Source: Chloroflexota bacterium (GTDB taxonomy: Bacteria > Chloroflexota > Anaerolineae > UBA4142). Taken from it: a DNA stretch of 64,000 nt. The first letter of the stretch is position 1. Each line of letters begins with the position of its first letter. The stretch lies in the NCBI GenBank assembly GCA_016215025.1, contig JACRMI010000191.1:1-64000 (forward strand). Direction: 5' to 3'. Below, one piece after another: positions 7,523 through 15,656 of this stretch. The notes beneath the pieces are model-generated. The model saw nothing but the letters and a program-made list of their open reading frames with translations, had not been told where the DNA came from and made no database searches. Made by a program: the position numbers and the translations under genes.

Positions 7523-8758
7523 ATGAAAAGATTACTCTTATCTTTCGTTTTCGCAATCGCATTTTGCTCGCTGGCGGTGTTGAGCGTCAGCGCGCAAGCA
7601 CCGATGAATATTACCGTGACACAAGTTGACCAATCGCGCTTTCCGCAAATCGATGTGTTCGTTTCGGTAACGGATACGAATGGCAATCCGGTACGCAACG
7701 TAGCGCCGAATGCTTTTCAACTCCAAGAAAATGGCAAGCCGATTGCATTGACGGCGGCAACACATGCAGGCGAATCGAACCCGGTCAGCACCGTACTGAT
7801 TATCGATCATAGCGGCAGTATGGCATCGGCTGGAAAGATGACGGCGGCAAAACAAGCCGCGAGCGCGTTCGTCAACCACATGCGTCCCGGCGACAAGACC
7901 GCACTGATTCAATTCGATACCGAGATCGAAACGCTGCAAGCATTCACGGAGGACAAGAATGCACTGCTCGCGGTGATTCAAAAAATCGTGCCGCGTGGCA
8001 ACACGGCGATTTACGATGCGGTCAATCAAGCCGCCAAGTATTTCGAAGCAACGCAAGGCCGCAAGGACATTATTCTCGTTACCGACGGCATGGACAACGC
8101 CAGCAAGATCAATCGCGAGACGATTGTCGATAAGGTGAGCAAGAGCGGATTCTCAATCAACACGATTGGGTTGGGCGCGAAAGGCGCAGGCTATGGAAGC
8201 CAAGATGGGATCGACGAAACCGTATTGCAGGACCTAGCACATGCGTCGATGGGTACGTACTATTATCGCCCCGATGCAGCGCAATTGAGCGAACTGTATC
8301 AACAACTGTCATTCTTGATTCAGAACGAGTACAAACTCACCTACACATCGACCAGTCCGTTGCGCGATGGTGTCAAACGCAACATCGTGGTCACCGCGCC
8401 GGGCGCAGCCGCCACGCAAACGACGTTCAATCCGGGCGGCGTGATTCCCGAAGCTGAATCGCAGCTATCGTCCTGGGTCATGTTCGCAATCGCATTGCTC
8501 GTGTTGCTTGGACTATTCTTCTTGCCGTTGGGCTTGCAAATCGTGCGCGAGCGTGGAGTCAATCTGCCCGCATTGCCAACCCCTCAGGCGGCATTACCCG
8601 CAGCACCGCCCAAACCGAGCCGCGTGAAACTCACCGGCGACGCGCCGACCGCTTCAGCAACAACATCCACCCGCCAGCGCATCAAGATCAAACAGTCGTC
8701 TGGAGCAACGCGTTCGCAGAACACAATGCCCTGGGACGAAGGCGCAGATAAGCACTAG
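7523..8758 (+). CDS. Membrane-anchored von Willebrand factor A (VWA) protein
   Basis: A 411-residue protein with an N-terminal signal peptide (about 1-25, ending VSAQA), an extracytoplasmic N-terminal segment, and a VWA domain from about residue 90 with the MIDAS motif DHSGSM. A transmembrane helix follows near residues 318-340. The cytoplasmic tail is basic and holds RVKL and RQRIKIKQ, like the tails of the Ubl-E2 and JAMM proteins. VWA domains bind protein ligands through a metal ion. Genes of this type accompany FHA and TolB-like proteins in many Chloroflexota operons. The preceding 88-base spacer carries a GTGAGGG/CCCTCAC hairpin. Confidence 0.8.
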   Translation: MKRLLLSFVFAIAFCSLAVLSVSAQAPMNITVTQVDQSRFPQIDVFVSVTDTNGNPVRNVAPNAFQLQENGKPIALTAATHAGESNPVSTVLIIDHSGSMASAGKMTAAKQAASAFVNHMRPGDKTALIQFDTEIETLQAFTEDKNALLAVIQKIVPRGNTAIYDAVNQAAKYFEATQGRKDIILVTDGMDNASKINRETIVDKVSKSGFSINTIGLGAKGAGYGSQDGIDETVLQDLAHASMGTYYYRPDAAQLSELYQQLSFLIQNEYKLTYTSTSPLRDGVKRNIVVTAPGAAATQTTFNPGGVIPEAESQLSSWVMFAIALLVLLGLFFLPLGLQIVRERGVNLPALPTPQAALPAAPPKPSRVKLTGDAPTASATTSTRQRIKIKQSSGATRSQNTMPWDEGADKH

Positions 8759-8861
8759 ACAATTAATTGGACACAGACAAACACAGATAAACACAGATTC
8801 AATATTTTCTAATCAGTGTTCATCAGCGTTCATCAGTGTCCGATGCCCAAAGGAGGCAATC

Positions 8862-9911
8862 ATGCCAAACGCATTTGAGAACATGCCGGATGTCGGCAAG
8901 AAAAAGATGGCGCAATCACAATCTAAACCGAATCGGACTCCGCTCATTATTGGTGCGGTGGGTGGATGTTTATTGTTGTTGCTCTGTGTCGTGCTCGGTG
9001 TTGGGGGTTGGTTCATCTGGTCGTCAACGCAAGCCAAGACTGGAACTGCGGTCACGAATCCGAACGCACCAACCGCTCCTGGTTCGGGACAACCTTCGGG
9101 TGCAAACAATGCAAGCAAGCCGGTTCGCATCGCGGCGAGTGTTGATCGCGGCGCATTCGTCGAACAAAAATTGATCTGGCTGCTCTATTCCGATGGCAGC
9201 GAACCGAAGCAATTGTTGACGCAAGCATCCTCGCCAGTCTTTTCACCCGATGGCTCGATGGTGGCGTACTATCACTGGACGGACGGCATCTATATCGCCA
9301 ATAGCGATGGTTCCAATCCGCGCAAGATTTTGGGTGAAACCAACGCCAAGTATCTGGCATGGTCGCACGATGGCCGATGGATTGCGTTCACATCGCAAAC
9401 GAGCCAGCGAGAAAATGCGCCGACCAACATCGACGCAATCAAAGTCGATGGCACGAGTCGCCGCAATCTCGTCATGGGCGGAACGCAACCGACCTGGTCG
9501 CCGGACGATACGATGATCGCCTTTTCGACATGTCGTGGCTCGGACTGCGGCATCTACATAGCCAGCTCGGCAGGTGGTGACACCGGCACATTGGTGATCG
9601 GCGGTTTAGGCTCCAGTCCGGCGTGGTCGCCGGCCGGGAACAAAATCGTCTATCAAGCCGACACCGATGGTGTTAAGCAATTGTTCGTCGTCAATCCCGA
9701 CGGTAGCGGAAAAAAACAAATCACAAGCGGCACAAATCCGCACGTTGGCGCGCAATGGTCGCCGGATGGCACTACGATTTATTATCGCGCACCCGAAGGC
9801 GGCAACTGGGGCATTTGGAAAATGAATGCCGATGGCAGCAATCCAACGCGCATCGCGAACGATTTTCCGCCGGTCGATTGGGCATATGAACGATTAGCCC
9901 TGGGCAAGTAG
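8862..9911 (+). CDS. Membrane-anchored TolB-like beta-propeller protein
   Basis: A 349-residue protein with a short cytoplasmic N-terminus, one transmembrane helix (about 27-55) and an extracytoplasmic Thr/Ala/Pro linker. From about residue 95 there are about six TolB/WD40-like blades recognisable by FSPDGSMVAY, WSHDGRWIAF, WSPDDTMIAF, WSPAGNKIVY and WSPDGTTIYY. Such propellers are usually protein-binding surfaces. It follows the VWA gene after a 103-base AT-rich spacer of the 'acacagataaacacagatt' type and ends in front of a strong terminator, so it is probably the last gene of the operon. The choice of ATG rests on the AAAGGAGG ribosome site just upstream. Confidence 0.75.
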   Translation: MPNAFENMPDVGKKKMAQSQSKPNRTPLIIGAVGGCLLLLLCVVLGVGGWFIWSSTQAKTGTAVTNPNAPTAPGSGQPSGANNASKPVRIAASVDRGAFVEQKLIWLLYSDGSEPKQLLTQASSPVFSPDGSMVAYYHWTDGIYIANSDGSNPRKILGETNAKYLAWSHDGRWIAFTSQTSQRENAPTNIDAIKVDGTSRRNLVMGGTQPTWSPDDTMIAFSTCRGSDCGIYIASSAGGDTGTLVIGGLGSSPAWSPAGNKIVYQADTDGVKQLFVVNPDGSGKKQITSGTNPHVGAQWSPDGTTIYYRAPEGGNWGIWKMNADGSNPTRIANDFPPVDWAYERLALGK

Positions 9912-9925
9912 AAAACAAAAAATAG

Positions 9926-9965
9926 AAAAACCGCCGACTCTTTGCTGAAGAATCGGCGGTTTTTC
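9926..9965 (+). terminator. Rho-independent terminator of the ubiquitin-like cluster
   Basis: AAAAACCGCCGA pairs with TCGGCGGTTTTT over a 15-base loop, followed by further T-rich DNA. It starts 15 bases after the TolB-like stop codon. Confidence 0.85.
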
Positions 9966-10020
9966 TATTTACGCTTGACCTGTCTGCCGATTGGTTTATA
10001 CTTTGCTCGCGTGTCATTGC

Positions 10021-10141
10021 CAGTACTTCACAAAACACTCTTTTGTCATTTCGAGCGGAGCGAGAATTCCCGTTTTTCGGTTGGCATGACGAGATTTCTC
10101 GGTCGCTCCGCTCCCTCGAAATGACAGTTCGTGAAGTACTG
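10021..10141. repeat. Dispersed palindromic repeat, family A, with outer CAGTACTTCAC arms
   Basis: The core at 10044-10126 runs from TGTCATTTCGAGCGGAGCGA to its imperfect complement ending CTCGAAATGACA. It is nested in a further inverted repeat, CAGTACTTCAC (10021) and GTGAAGTACTG (10131). A related element, 'attgcgaggaacga...cccgcaatgacaat', directly follows at about 10142-10252. The 361-base gap between the TolB-like and methyltransferase genes therefore holds a terminator and repeats, with no gene. Confidence 0.8.
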
Positions 10142-10272
10142 ATTGCGAGGAACGATTACAACAAGTGATACAATCGATAGTTGCCAAAGCGACGAAGCCG
10201 CTTCGCGTCCACGCAAGATGGAGATTGCTTCGCTGCGCCCGCAATGACAATTACCAGCCAGGAGGAAAATGC

Positions 10273-10965
10273 ATGGATCATTCGTTGTACGACAAACGCA
10301 AATATCCGATTGTCGATGTGCGCGAAGGCTATGGTGAATGGGTGCAGACATACGAGCAGATCGTGCAAGACGAAATGGACTTGCGTCTGCTTGAAAGGAT
10401 GCAGACCATTGATTGGTCGAAAGCACATCAAGTGCTTGACCTAGCCTGCGGCACCGGACGCATCGGCGCGTGGATTAAGAGTCGTTGCGCTGCCGATATC
10501 GCTGGAGTTGATCTCACGTCTGAAATGCTCGATGTCGCTCGCCGCAAAAATATCTATCGCGCGCTGACCATCGCCGATGTCTCAGACACTGGCTTGCCGA
10601 ACGCGTCCTACGATTTGTGTACGCAATCGCTTGCGGACGAACACCTGCCCAACCTTCGCCCACTCTATCGAGAGACGGCGCGTGTCACCAAACCCAGCGG
10701 CTACTTTGTCCTGGTCGGTTACCATCCCCAGTTTCTGATGCTGGGCACTCCCACCCACTTTGATCGCACGTCGGGCGAGCCGATCACGATTCGCAGCTAT
10801 GTGCATCTGTTGAGCGATCATGTAAAAGCGGCGCGAGCATTCGGCTGGTCGCTCATGGAAATGGATGAGGGATTGATTGATGAAGTTTGGCTGCGCAAGA
10901 AACCAAAGTGGGAAAAATATCTCGGCGTGCCGATCAGCTTTTTGATGGTGTGGCGACATGAATGA
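10273..10965 (+). CDS. Class I SAM-dependent methyltransferase
   Basis: A 230-residue protein with the Rossmann methyltransferase motif VLDLACGTGRIGAWI followed by the acidic end of strand 2 (AGVDLTSEML) and a KPSGYFVLVGY strand near motif III. The substrate cannot be told. The longer frame from 10165 runs through repeat DNA; the ATG at 10273 has a strong AGGAGG ribosome site and is the likely start. Confidence 0.75.
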   Translation: MDHSLYDKRKYPIVDVREGYGEWVQTYEQIVQDEMDLRLLERMQTIDWSKAHQVLDLACGTGRIGAWIKSRCAADIAGVDLTSEMLDVARRKNIYRALTIADVSDTGLPNASYDLCTQSLADEHLPNLRPLYRETARVTKPSGYFVLVGYHPQFLMLGTPTHFDRTSGEPITIRSYVHLLSDHVKAARAFGWSLMEMDEGLIDEVWLRKKPKWEKYLGVPISFLMVWRHE

Positions 10966-10969
10966 AAAA

Positions 10970-10998
10970 AGGGAACGCTGCGACAAGCATTCCCTGCT
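10970..10998 (+). terminator. Possible terminator after the methyltransferase gene
   Basis: GGGAACGCT and AGCATTCCC form a stem with one mismatch, 6 bases after the stop codon. The following TGCTTTATCT is only weakly T-rich. Confidence 0.4.
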
Positions 10999-11011
10999 TT
11001 ATCTACAACAA

Positions 11012-11137
11012 ACGAATGAATTCGCGGCAACTAATTCGCGAAATCCGCCTGCGCGGATTGAGTGTTAGTCTGCCGCGGCTTGTTTCAAGCCGCGGCAGAC
11101 TTTGTGCTGTTGTTGCAGCGATTTAAATCGCCCGTTC
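11012..11137. repeat. Dispersed repeat, family B, copy 2
   Basis: It shares its ordered blocks with 6415-6563: GAATGAATTC, GAAATCCGCC, TTAGTCTGC...GCAGACTTTGTG and GTTGCAGCGA. Here the centre is a perfect CTGCCGCGGCTTG/CAAGCCGCGGCAG hairpin. It reaches the 3' end of the minus-strand PrsW-like gene and may serve as its terminator. Confidence 0.65.
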
Positions 11138-12358
11138 TTACTCCTCAGCTTGCATCCTTAGTTGTGAGATTCGGACGCGCCACGCTTTGACCAATTCGTC
11201 CTCTTCGACGTTTTCGCCTTCTACGTCCACATGCCACTTGCGATACGCCAGTTCGTTCTGCGCGTGCATGATCGCATGACCCACTTTAGGCGGATAATCG
11301 GGAACGGTACGTCCTTTGAACGGGACTTCTTCTTCGATCAGAACGTACTCTTCGGGAGTCACGTACGTATTCACTTCGTCCAACAATTCCTGGCGAATCG
11401 TCTCAATCTCCCATTTCTCATTTCGATAAATACCGATGCCGAGCAGAATGTACGCCCAGAATTGCGACGCGATCGTGCCAAGTGCGGTTGCATACCAAAC
11501 GATCACCGTCGGCGTGCTAGCGAACAATAAACGCTGCCCCGTCAACGCGCGCACAACTTCGTTGATGACTTTGGTTCCGACCGAGTTCGCCAACATGTTC
11601 GCAAAGATCGCTAGCGCAATGCCAATTAAAGGACCCAGCCAACGCATTCGCGGACGATGCGTTTGACGCGCCAAGCCAAAGCCAGCGCCCATCAATGCAC
11701 TATAAATAAAGTGTCCATTAACGCCGAGGAAAACAAATTGCAGCGCGGCGAGCGACAGAAATGGTGGCGTTCCGCTATAAGCAAATTCGTCGAGGAGAAA
11801 GATCGTGTACTGACCGGCGTTGAATCCCAAGCCCACCATCGCACCGAAAAGGACGCCATCGCGCAGGTCGGCAAAATCGGAACGTAACAGCCAAAAGAGG
11901 ACAAAGATGGCAATGCCTTTGACGACTTCTTCGACCAAGGGCGAGGTGAAAACCGAGGCGAAAGTTTCAGCCGAAAGTCCGAACACAGTTCCGCCGGATT
12001 GTTTTGCAACGCGTAGGATAAACCCGTAGAGCGAGTTGCTAAAAACGAGTGACATGCTCGCGCTAACGACTGCGCCCCACAACGCCGCGCCAATCAGCAG
12101 TAGTGGTGATTCGTGTTGGCGACGATCGAGAAACCACACGACAAAAACTGCGGGCACGCTGGCGATCACCGCAATGAGAGTTCCAAACGTAAATGCTTGG
12201 ATCATGCGGACCGAGCCACCGTAAAGGGGCCAGATCAAATTGTACGCGCCAACGGCGAGCATGAAAAGAAAGAATAGTCCGAAAAGCACAGCATTCGCTG
12301 GACGACGCAACGGGGAGCCAGCCAAGAATCGTTTTGTCTCCAATGCCATATCTTGCAT
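11138..12358 (-). CDS. PrsW-family intramembrane metalloprotease
   Basis: A 406-residue protein with about eight to nine hydrophobic segments. It shows the PrsW pattern: SPLVEEVVKG with adjacent glutamates, DGVLFGAMVGLGFNAGQ and a later NGHFIYSALMGAGFG with a membrane histidine. PrsW proteins are glutamic/metal-type membrane proteases that in Bacillus cut an anti-sigma factor. The charged ~90-residue C-terminus is cytoplasmic and of unknown role. AAGGAG lies 6 bases before the ATG. No sigma factor gene is adjacent, so the substrate is open. Confidence 0.75.
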   Translation of the reverse strand: MQDMALETKRFLAGSPLRRPANAVLFGLFFLFMLAVGAYNLIWPLYGGSVRMIQAFTFGTLIAVIASVPAVFVVWFLDRRQHESPLLLIGAALWGAVVSASMSLVFSNSLYGFILRVAKQSGGTVFGLSAETFASVFTSPLVEEVVKGIAIFVLFWLLRSDFADLRDGVLFGAMVGLGFNAGQYTIFLLDEFAYSGTPPFLSLAALQFVFLGVNGHFIYSALMGAGFGLARQTHRPRMRWLGPLIGIALAIFANMLANSVGTKVINEVVRALTGQRLLFASTPTVIVWYATALGTIASQFWAYILLGIGIYRNEKWEIETIRQELLDEVNTYVTPEEYVLIEEEVPFKGRTVPDYPPKVGHAIMHAQNELAYRKWHVDVEGENVEEDELVKAWRVRISQLRMQAEE

Positions 12359-12464
12359 AGAATCTCCTTCGGTTCCGTTTCGGCTATTCTACACATTTCA
12401 GTTTCAAGTGCAAATAGAGCAGAGGTCACATCAAATCGCCAAGTCGAACGACTTGGCATTTCGA

Positions 12465-15400
12465 TTAGTCACTTTTGCCATTGGGGTGACATGCCACGCA
12501 ATTGGTCAAGTTGGTAATTTTCTTCTCGGCGTGCTTTTTCACTATTTCAGTTTGGTTGTGGCAACCATAACACGTATAGGCAGGTGGACTGCTTGGATGG
12601 CACTTGCTGCACTGGTTATTTGCGTGACCATGTGTCGTTGGGAACGTATGCTTGAAATTCGCCGGTTTCCACGCCATCGTCGTATGACATTGCGAACACT
12701 GTCCCGAATAGTGATTGGCGGGACGCTTGTTCGCATGACAGCTTTGGCAGTCCGTAAAGCCGCTGTGATTGAACGTCGCCGGTTTCCACGCGGTTGTAGT
12801 GTGACATGACGAACACTGACCTTGATAGTGGTTCGGTGGACGCTTTGCCAAGTGACAGCTTTGGCAATCGGTTTGCCCCGCATGATTGAAGGTCGCCGGC
12901 TTCCATGCAGTCGTCTTATGACATTGCGAGCATTGACCCGCATAGTGATTCGCAGGTTTATTTTTTGTGTGACAACTCTGGCAGTCCGGAAAACCGGTAT
13001 GATTGAACGTCGCCGGTTTCCACGCGGTTGTGGTATGGCACGACGAACACTGACCGGTATAGTGATTCGGCGGACGCTTGCTCAGGTGACAACTCTGACA
13101 ATTGGTTTGTCCGGTGTGATTGAATGTTGCCGGTTTCCACGCGGTTGTCCTGTGACACTGCGAACATTGCCCCGCATAATGGTTCGCGGGTTTGTTTTTC
13201 GTATGGCAACTTGCACAATCGGTTTGTCCGGTATGGTTGAACGTCGCCGGTTTCCAAGCCGATGTAGTGTGGCACGACGAACACTGACCGGCGTAATGGT
13301 TCGGTGGACGCTTGGTCAAGTGGCAGCTTTGGCAATCGGCCTGACCGGCATGATTAAAGGTCGCCGGTTTCCACGCGGTCGTTTTGTGACATTGCGAGCA
13401 TTGACCGGTGTAATGGTTCGCCGGTTTGTTTTTCGTGTGACAACTCTGGCAGTCCGTGAAACCGGTGTGATTGAACGTCGCCGGTTTCCATGCGGTTGGA
13501 GTATGACACGTCGAACACTGGCCGGCGTAATGGTTCGCGGGCTTGTTCTTGGTATGGCAGCTTTGACAATCTGCTCCTGGCGTATGATTGAACATGGCAG
13601 GTTTCCATGCGCCGGTCGTATGACACGTCGAACACTGGCCTTGATAATGATTCGGTGGACGCTTGTTTAGATGGCAAGACTGGCAATCAGTCTTGCCGGT
13701 GTGATTGAACGTCGCCGGTTTCCAAGCCGATGTGGTATGGCAGGTCGAGCATTGACCGGCATAGTGGTTCGCCGGTTTGTTTTTCGTATGACAACTCTGA
13801 CAATCAGTCTTGCCGGTGTGATTGAACGTCGCCGGTTTCCAAGCCGATGTGGTATGGCACGACGAACACTGACCATCGTAATGATTCAATGGTTTTTTGT
13901 TGGCATGACAGCTTTGACAATCAAGCTGCCCAGTGTGATTGAAAGTTGCCGGCTTCCACGCCGTCGTCGAATGACACGTCGAGCATTGCCCTTGATAGTG
14001 GTTCAGCGGTCGAACATTGCTGTGACAAGTCTGACAATTGGCGGTTGGTGTGTGTTTGAAATTAGCGGGTTTCCACGCCGTCGTCATATGACATTGCGAG
14101 CATTGACCGGCGGCATGATTCGCCGGTTTTTTGTTGAGATGGCAACTCTGGCAATCGGTTTGTCCGGCATGAGTGAACGTCGCCGGCTTCCACGCCGTTG
14201 TGGTATGACATGACGAACATTGCCCTGTGTAATGGTTCGCTGGTTTCTTGTTCGTATGGCAGCTCGCGCAATCCGTTTGTCCGGCATGGTTGAACGTCGC
14301 CGGTTTCCACGCACTCGTCGAGTGACATTGCGAACACTGACCCGCAAAGTGATTGGGGGGCTTTTTGTTCGTATGACAACTTGCGCAGTCGGTTTGACCA
14401 GCGTGATTGAACGTCGCCGGTTTCCACGCGTTGGTCGTGTGACACGTCGAACATTGACCGGCGAAATGCTGCGGCGGACGACCGTGGCAAGCTTGGCAAT
14501 CGACGAAACCGGTGTGGTTCATCTTGGCGTTGCTCCACGTTGCCGTCGTATGGCACAGCGAACATTGACCGGCGAAATGGTTCGCGGGTTTCTTTTTCGT
14601 ATGGCAACTCGCGCAATCGGTTAGCCCCGTGTGGTCCATCTTCGCGGGCTTCCACGCCGCGGTGGTATGACACGTCGAGCATTGACCCGCAAAATGATTC
14701 GCCGGTTTATTTTTGGTATGGCAACTCGCGCAATCGGTTTGCCCCGCGTGATTAAAGTGCGCGGGTTTCCAGACTGTGACCGAGTGACAATCAGAACACT
14801 GACCCGCAAAGTGATTCGCCGGTTTCTTGTTCGCGTGACAACTCGCGCAATCGGTCAAGCCAGCATGATTGACCTTGGCAGGTTTGAACGCGACGGTGGT
14901 ATGGCAACGTTCGCATTGCTGTCCATATAGTTTTTTATGCGGGTCTTGATGGCACGAGGCGCAATCGCGCGGCGTTCCGGCATAGCTGCCATTCGCATGA
15001 CATTTCTCGCAAGTGACGGTCGCATGTGCGTCATTTAATGGAAACGAGTGTTTGAATCCTGACGGGAGTGGAATCGCACGGGGATCGACCGAACTATTGA
15101 ACGGCGATGCTGATGCGATTTGAATCGGGAGATCGAGCGTCAAGTCGGCCAACGCGCGCAAATCATCGGCGGTGATATTGGGGTCTTCGCTCGCCAACTG
15201 AATCTTTTCGGCTTTGTCGTTGAACTTGGCGAGCACACCTTCGTCGTTCGACAACGAACTCGACGAGAGAATCTGCTTTGCCCCGGCAATCCAATTGGCA
15301 ATCGCGCGCAAGTACGCGCTGCGTTGGTTTGTTGGCAAATCAGCGATTGCGATCAAGGCACGATTCACCGCCTCGTCGAAATAGCCGAGCGCGAGAATTT

Positions 15401-15656
15401 CGTACGGCGTGGCAATGCGTGCGCTCAAGTCATTCAATCGATGCGGGACGCGATTGACGATTTCCTGAATGCGCGTGGCATCATCGCGCGCCATTGAAAT
15501 GTTGAGCGCTTCAGTGGAAAGACGAACAGGGAATAGGGAATCGCCCGGCAAGGCATGCTCGATGATCGTTTGGGCAGCGGCGAGACTTGCCACACCGATC
15601 AGCAGGATAATAAGGATGGCAGAGCCAAAGAGCAGGAAAATTCGGGACTTGACCAT
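12465..15656 (-). CDS. Giant multihaem cytochrome c with 44 CxxCH motifs
   Basis: A 1063-residue exported protein. Residues 1-28 are a signal/anchor (KSRIFLLFGSAILIILLIG). Residues about 30-180 resemble the DUF5667 helical domain (ALPGDSLFPVRL). The rest is CxxCH haem-binding sites; I count 44. Hits 4-41 are arranged as 19 tandem units of about 39 residues, each with two CxxCH sites and a WKPA(T/K)FNH segment whose histidine could be a distal ligand. The start codon is chosen at 15656 because its ATG overlaps the oxidoreductase stop (TGATG); the frame extends upstream into that gene. It is probably the last, extracytoplasmic carrier of the electron-transfer operon, able to move electrons over a long distance. 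Confidence 0.88.
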   Translation of the reverse strand: MVKSRIFLLFGSAILIILLIGVASLAAAQTIIEHALPGDSLFPVRLSTEALNISMARDDATRIQEIVNRVPHRLNDLSARIATPYEILALGYFDEAVNRALIAIADLPTNQRSAYLRAIANWIAGAKQILSSSSLSNDEGVLAKFNDKAEKIQLASEDPNITADDLRALADLTLDLPIQIASASPFNSSVDPRAIPLPSGFKHSFPLNDAHATVTCEKCHANGSYAGTPRDCASCHQDPHKKLYGQQCERCHTTVAFKPAKVNHAGLTDCASCHANKKPANHFAGQCSDCHSVTVWKPAHFNHAGQTDCASCHTKNKPANHFAGQCSTCHTTAAWKPAKMDHTGLTDCASCHTKKKPANHFAGQCSLCHTTATWSNAKMNHTGFVDCQACHGRPPQHFAGQCSTCHTTNAWKPATFNHAGQTDCASCHTNKKPPNHFAGQCSQCHSTSAWKPATFNHAGQTDCASCHTNKKPANHYTGQCSSCHTTTAWKPATFTHAGQTDCQSCHLNKKPANHAAGQCSQCHMTTAWKPANFKHTPTANCQTCHSNVRPLNHYQGQCSTCHSTTAWKPATFNHTGQLDCQSCHANKKPLNHYDGQCSSCHTTSAWKPATFNHTGKTDCQSCHTKNKPANHYAGQCSTCHTTSAWKPATFNHTGKTDCQSCHLNKRPPNHYQGQCSTCHTTGAWKPAMFNHTPGADCQSCHTKNKPANHYAGQCSTCHTPTAWKPATFNHTGFTDCQSCHTKNKPANHYTGQCSQCHKTTAWKPATFNHAGQADCQSCHLTKRPPNHYAGQCSSCHTTSAWKPATFNHTGQTDCASCHTKNKPANHYAGQCSQCHRTTAWKPATFNHTGQTNCQSCHLSKRPPNHYTGQCSSCHTTTAWKPATFNHTGFPDCQSCHTKNKPANHYAGQCSQCHKTTAWKPATFNHAGQTDCQSCHLAKRPPNHYQGQCSSCHTTTAWKPATFNHSGFTDCQSCHANKRPANHYSGQCSQCHTTMAWKPANFKHTFPTTHGHANNQCSKCHPSSPPAYTCYGCHNQTEIVKKHAEKKITNLTNCVACHPNGKSD
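12640..14930 (-). repeat. Tandem 117-base repeats coding for di-haem units
   Basis: About 19 consecutive copies of a 117-base unit (39 codons). Units differ mostly in a short KNKPANHYAG/KRPPNHYQG segment that alternates along the array. One unit near 14480 is shortened (GRPPQH replaces the longer spacer). Such arrays are prone to unequal recombination and to collapse in assemblies, so the copy number is the least certain feature of this gene. Confidence 0.85.

Noticed and set aside
10165-10272. N-terminal extension of the methyltransferase
   Set aside because: The extra residues are translated repeat DNA; a strong ribosome site lies before the ATG at 10273.
12822-13670. Long plus-strand frames across the cytochrome repeats (also 13671-14213)
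   Set aside because: Mirror frames of a periodic gene; products are Arg-rich nonsense such as GMIERRRFPRG repeats.
12640-14930. A regular repeat array that could suggest a CRISPR
   Set aside because: The 117-base units are codon-phased and encode CxxCH haem sites; there are no short identical repeats with unique spacers.
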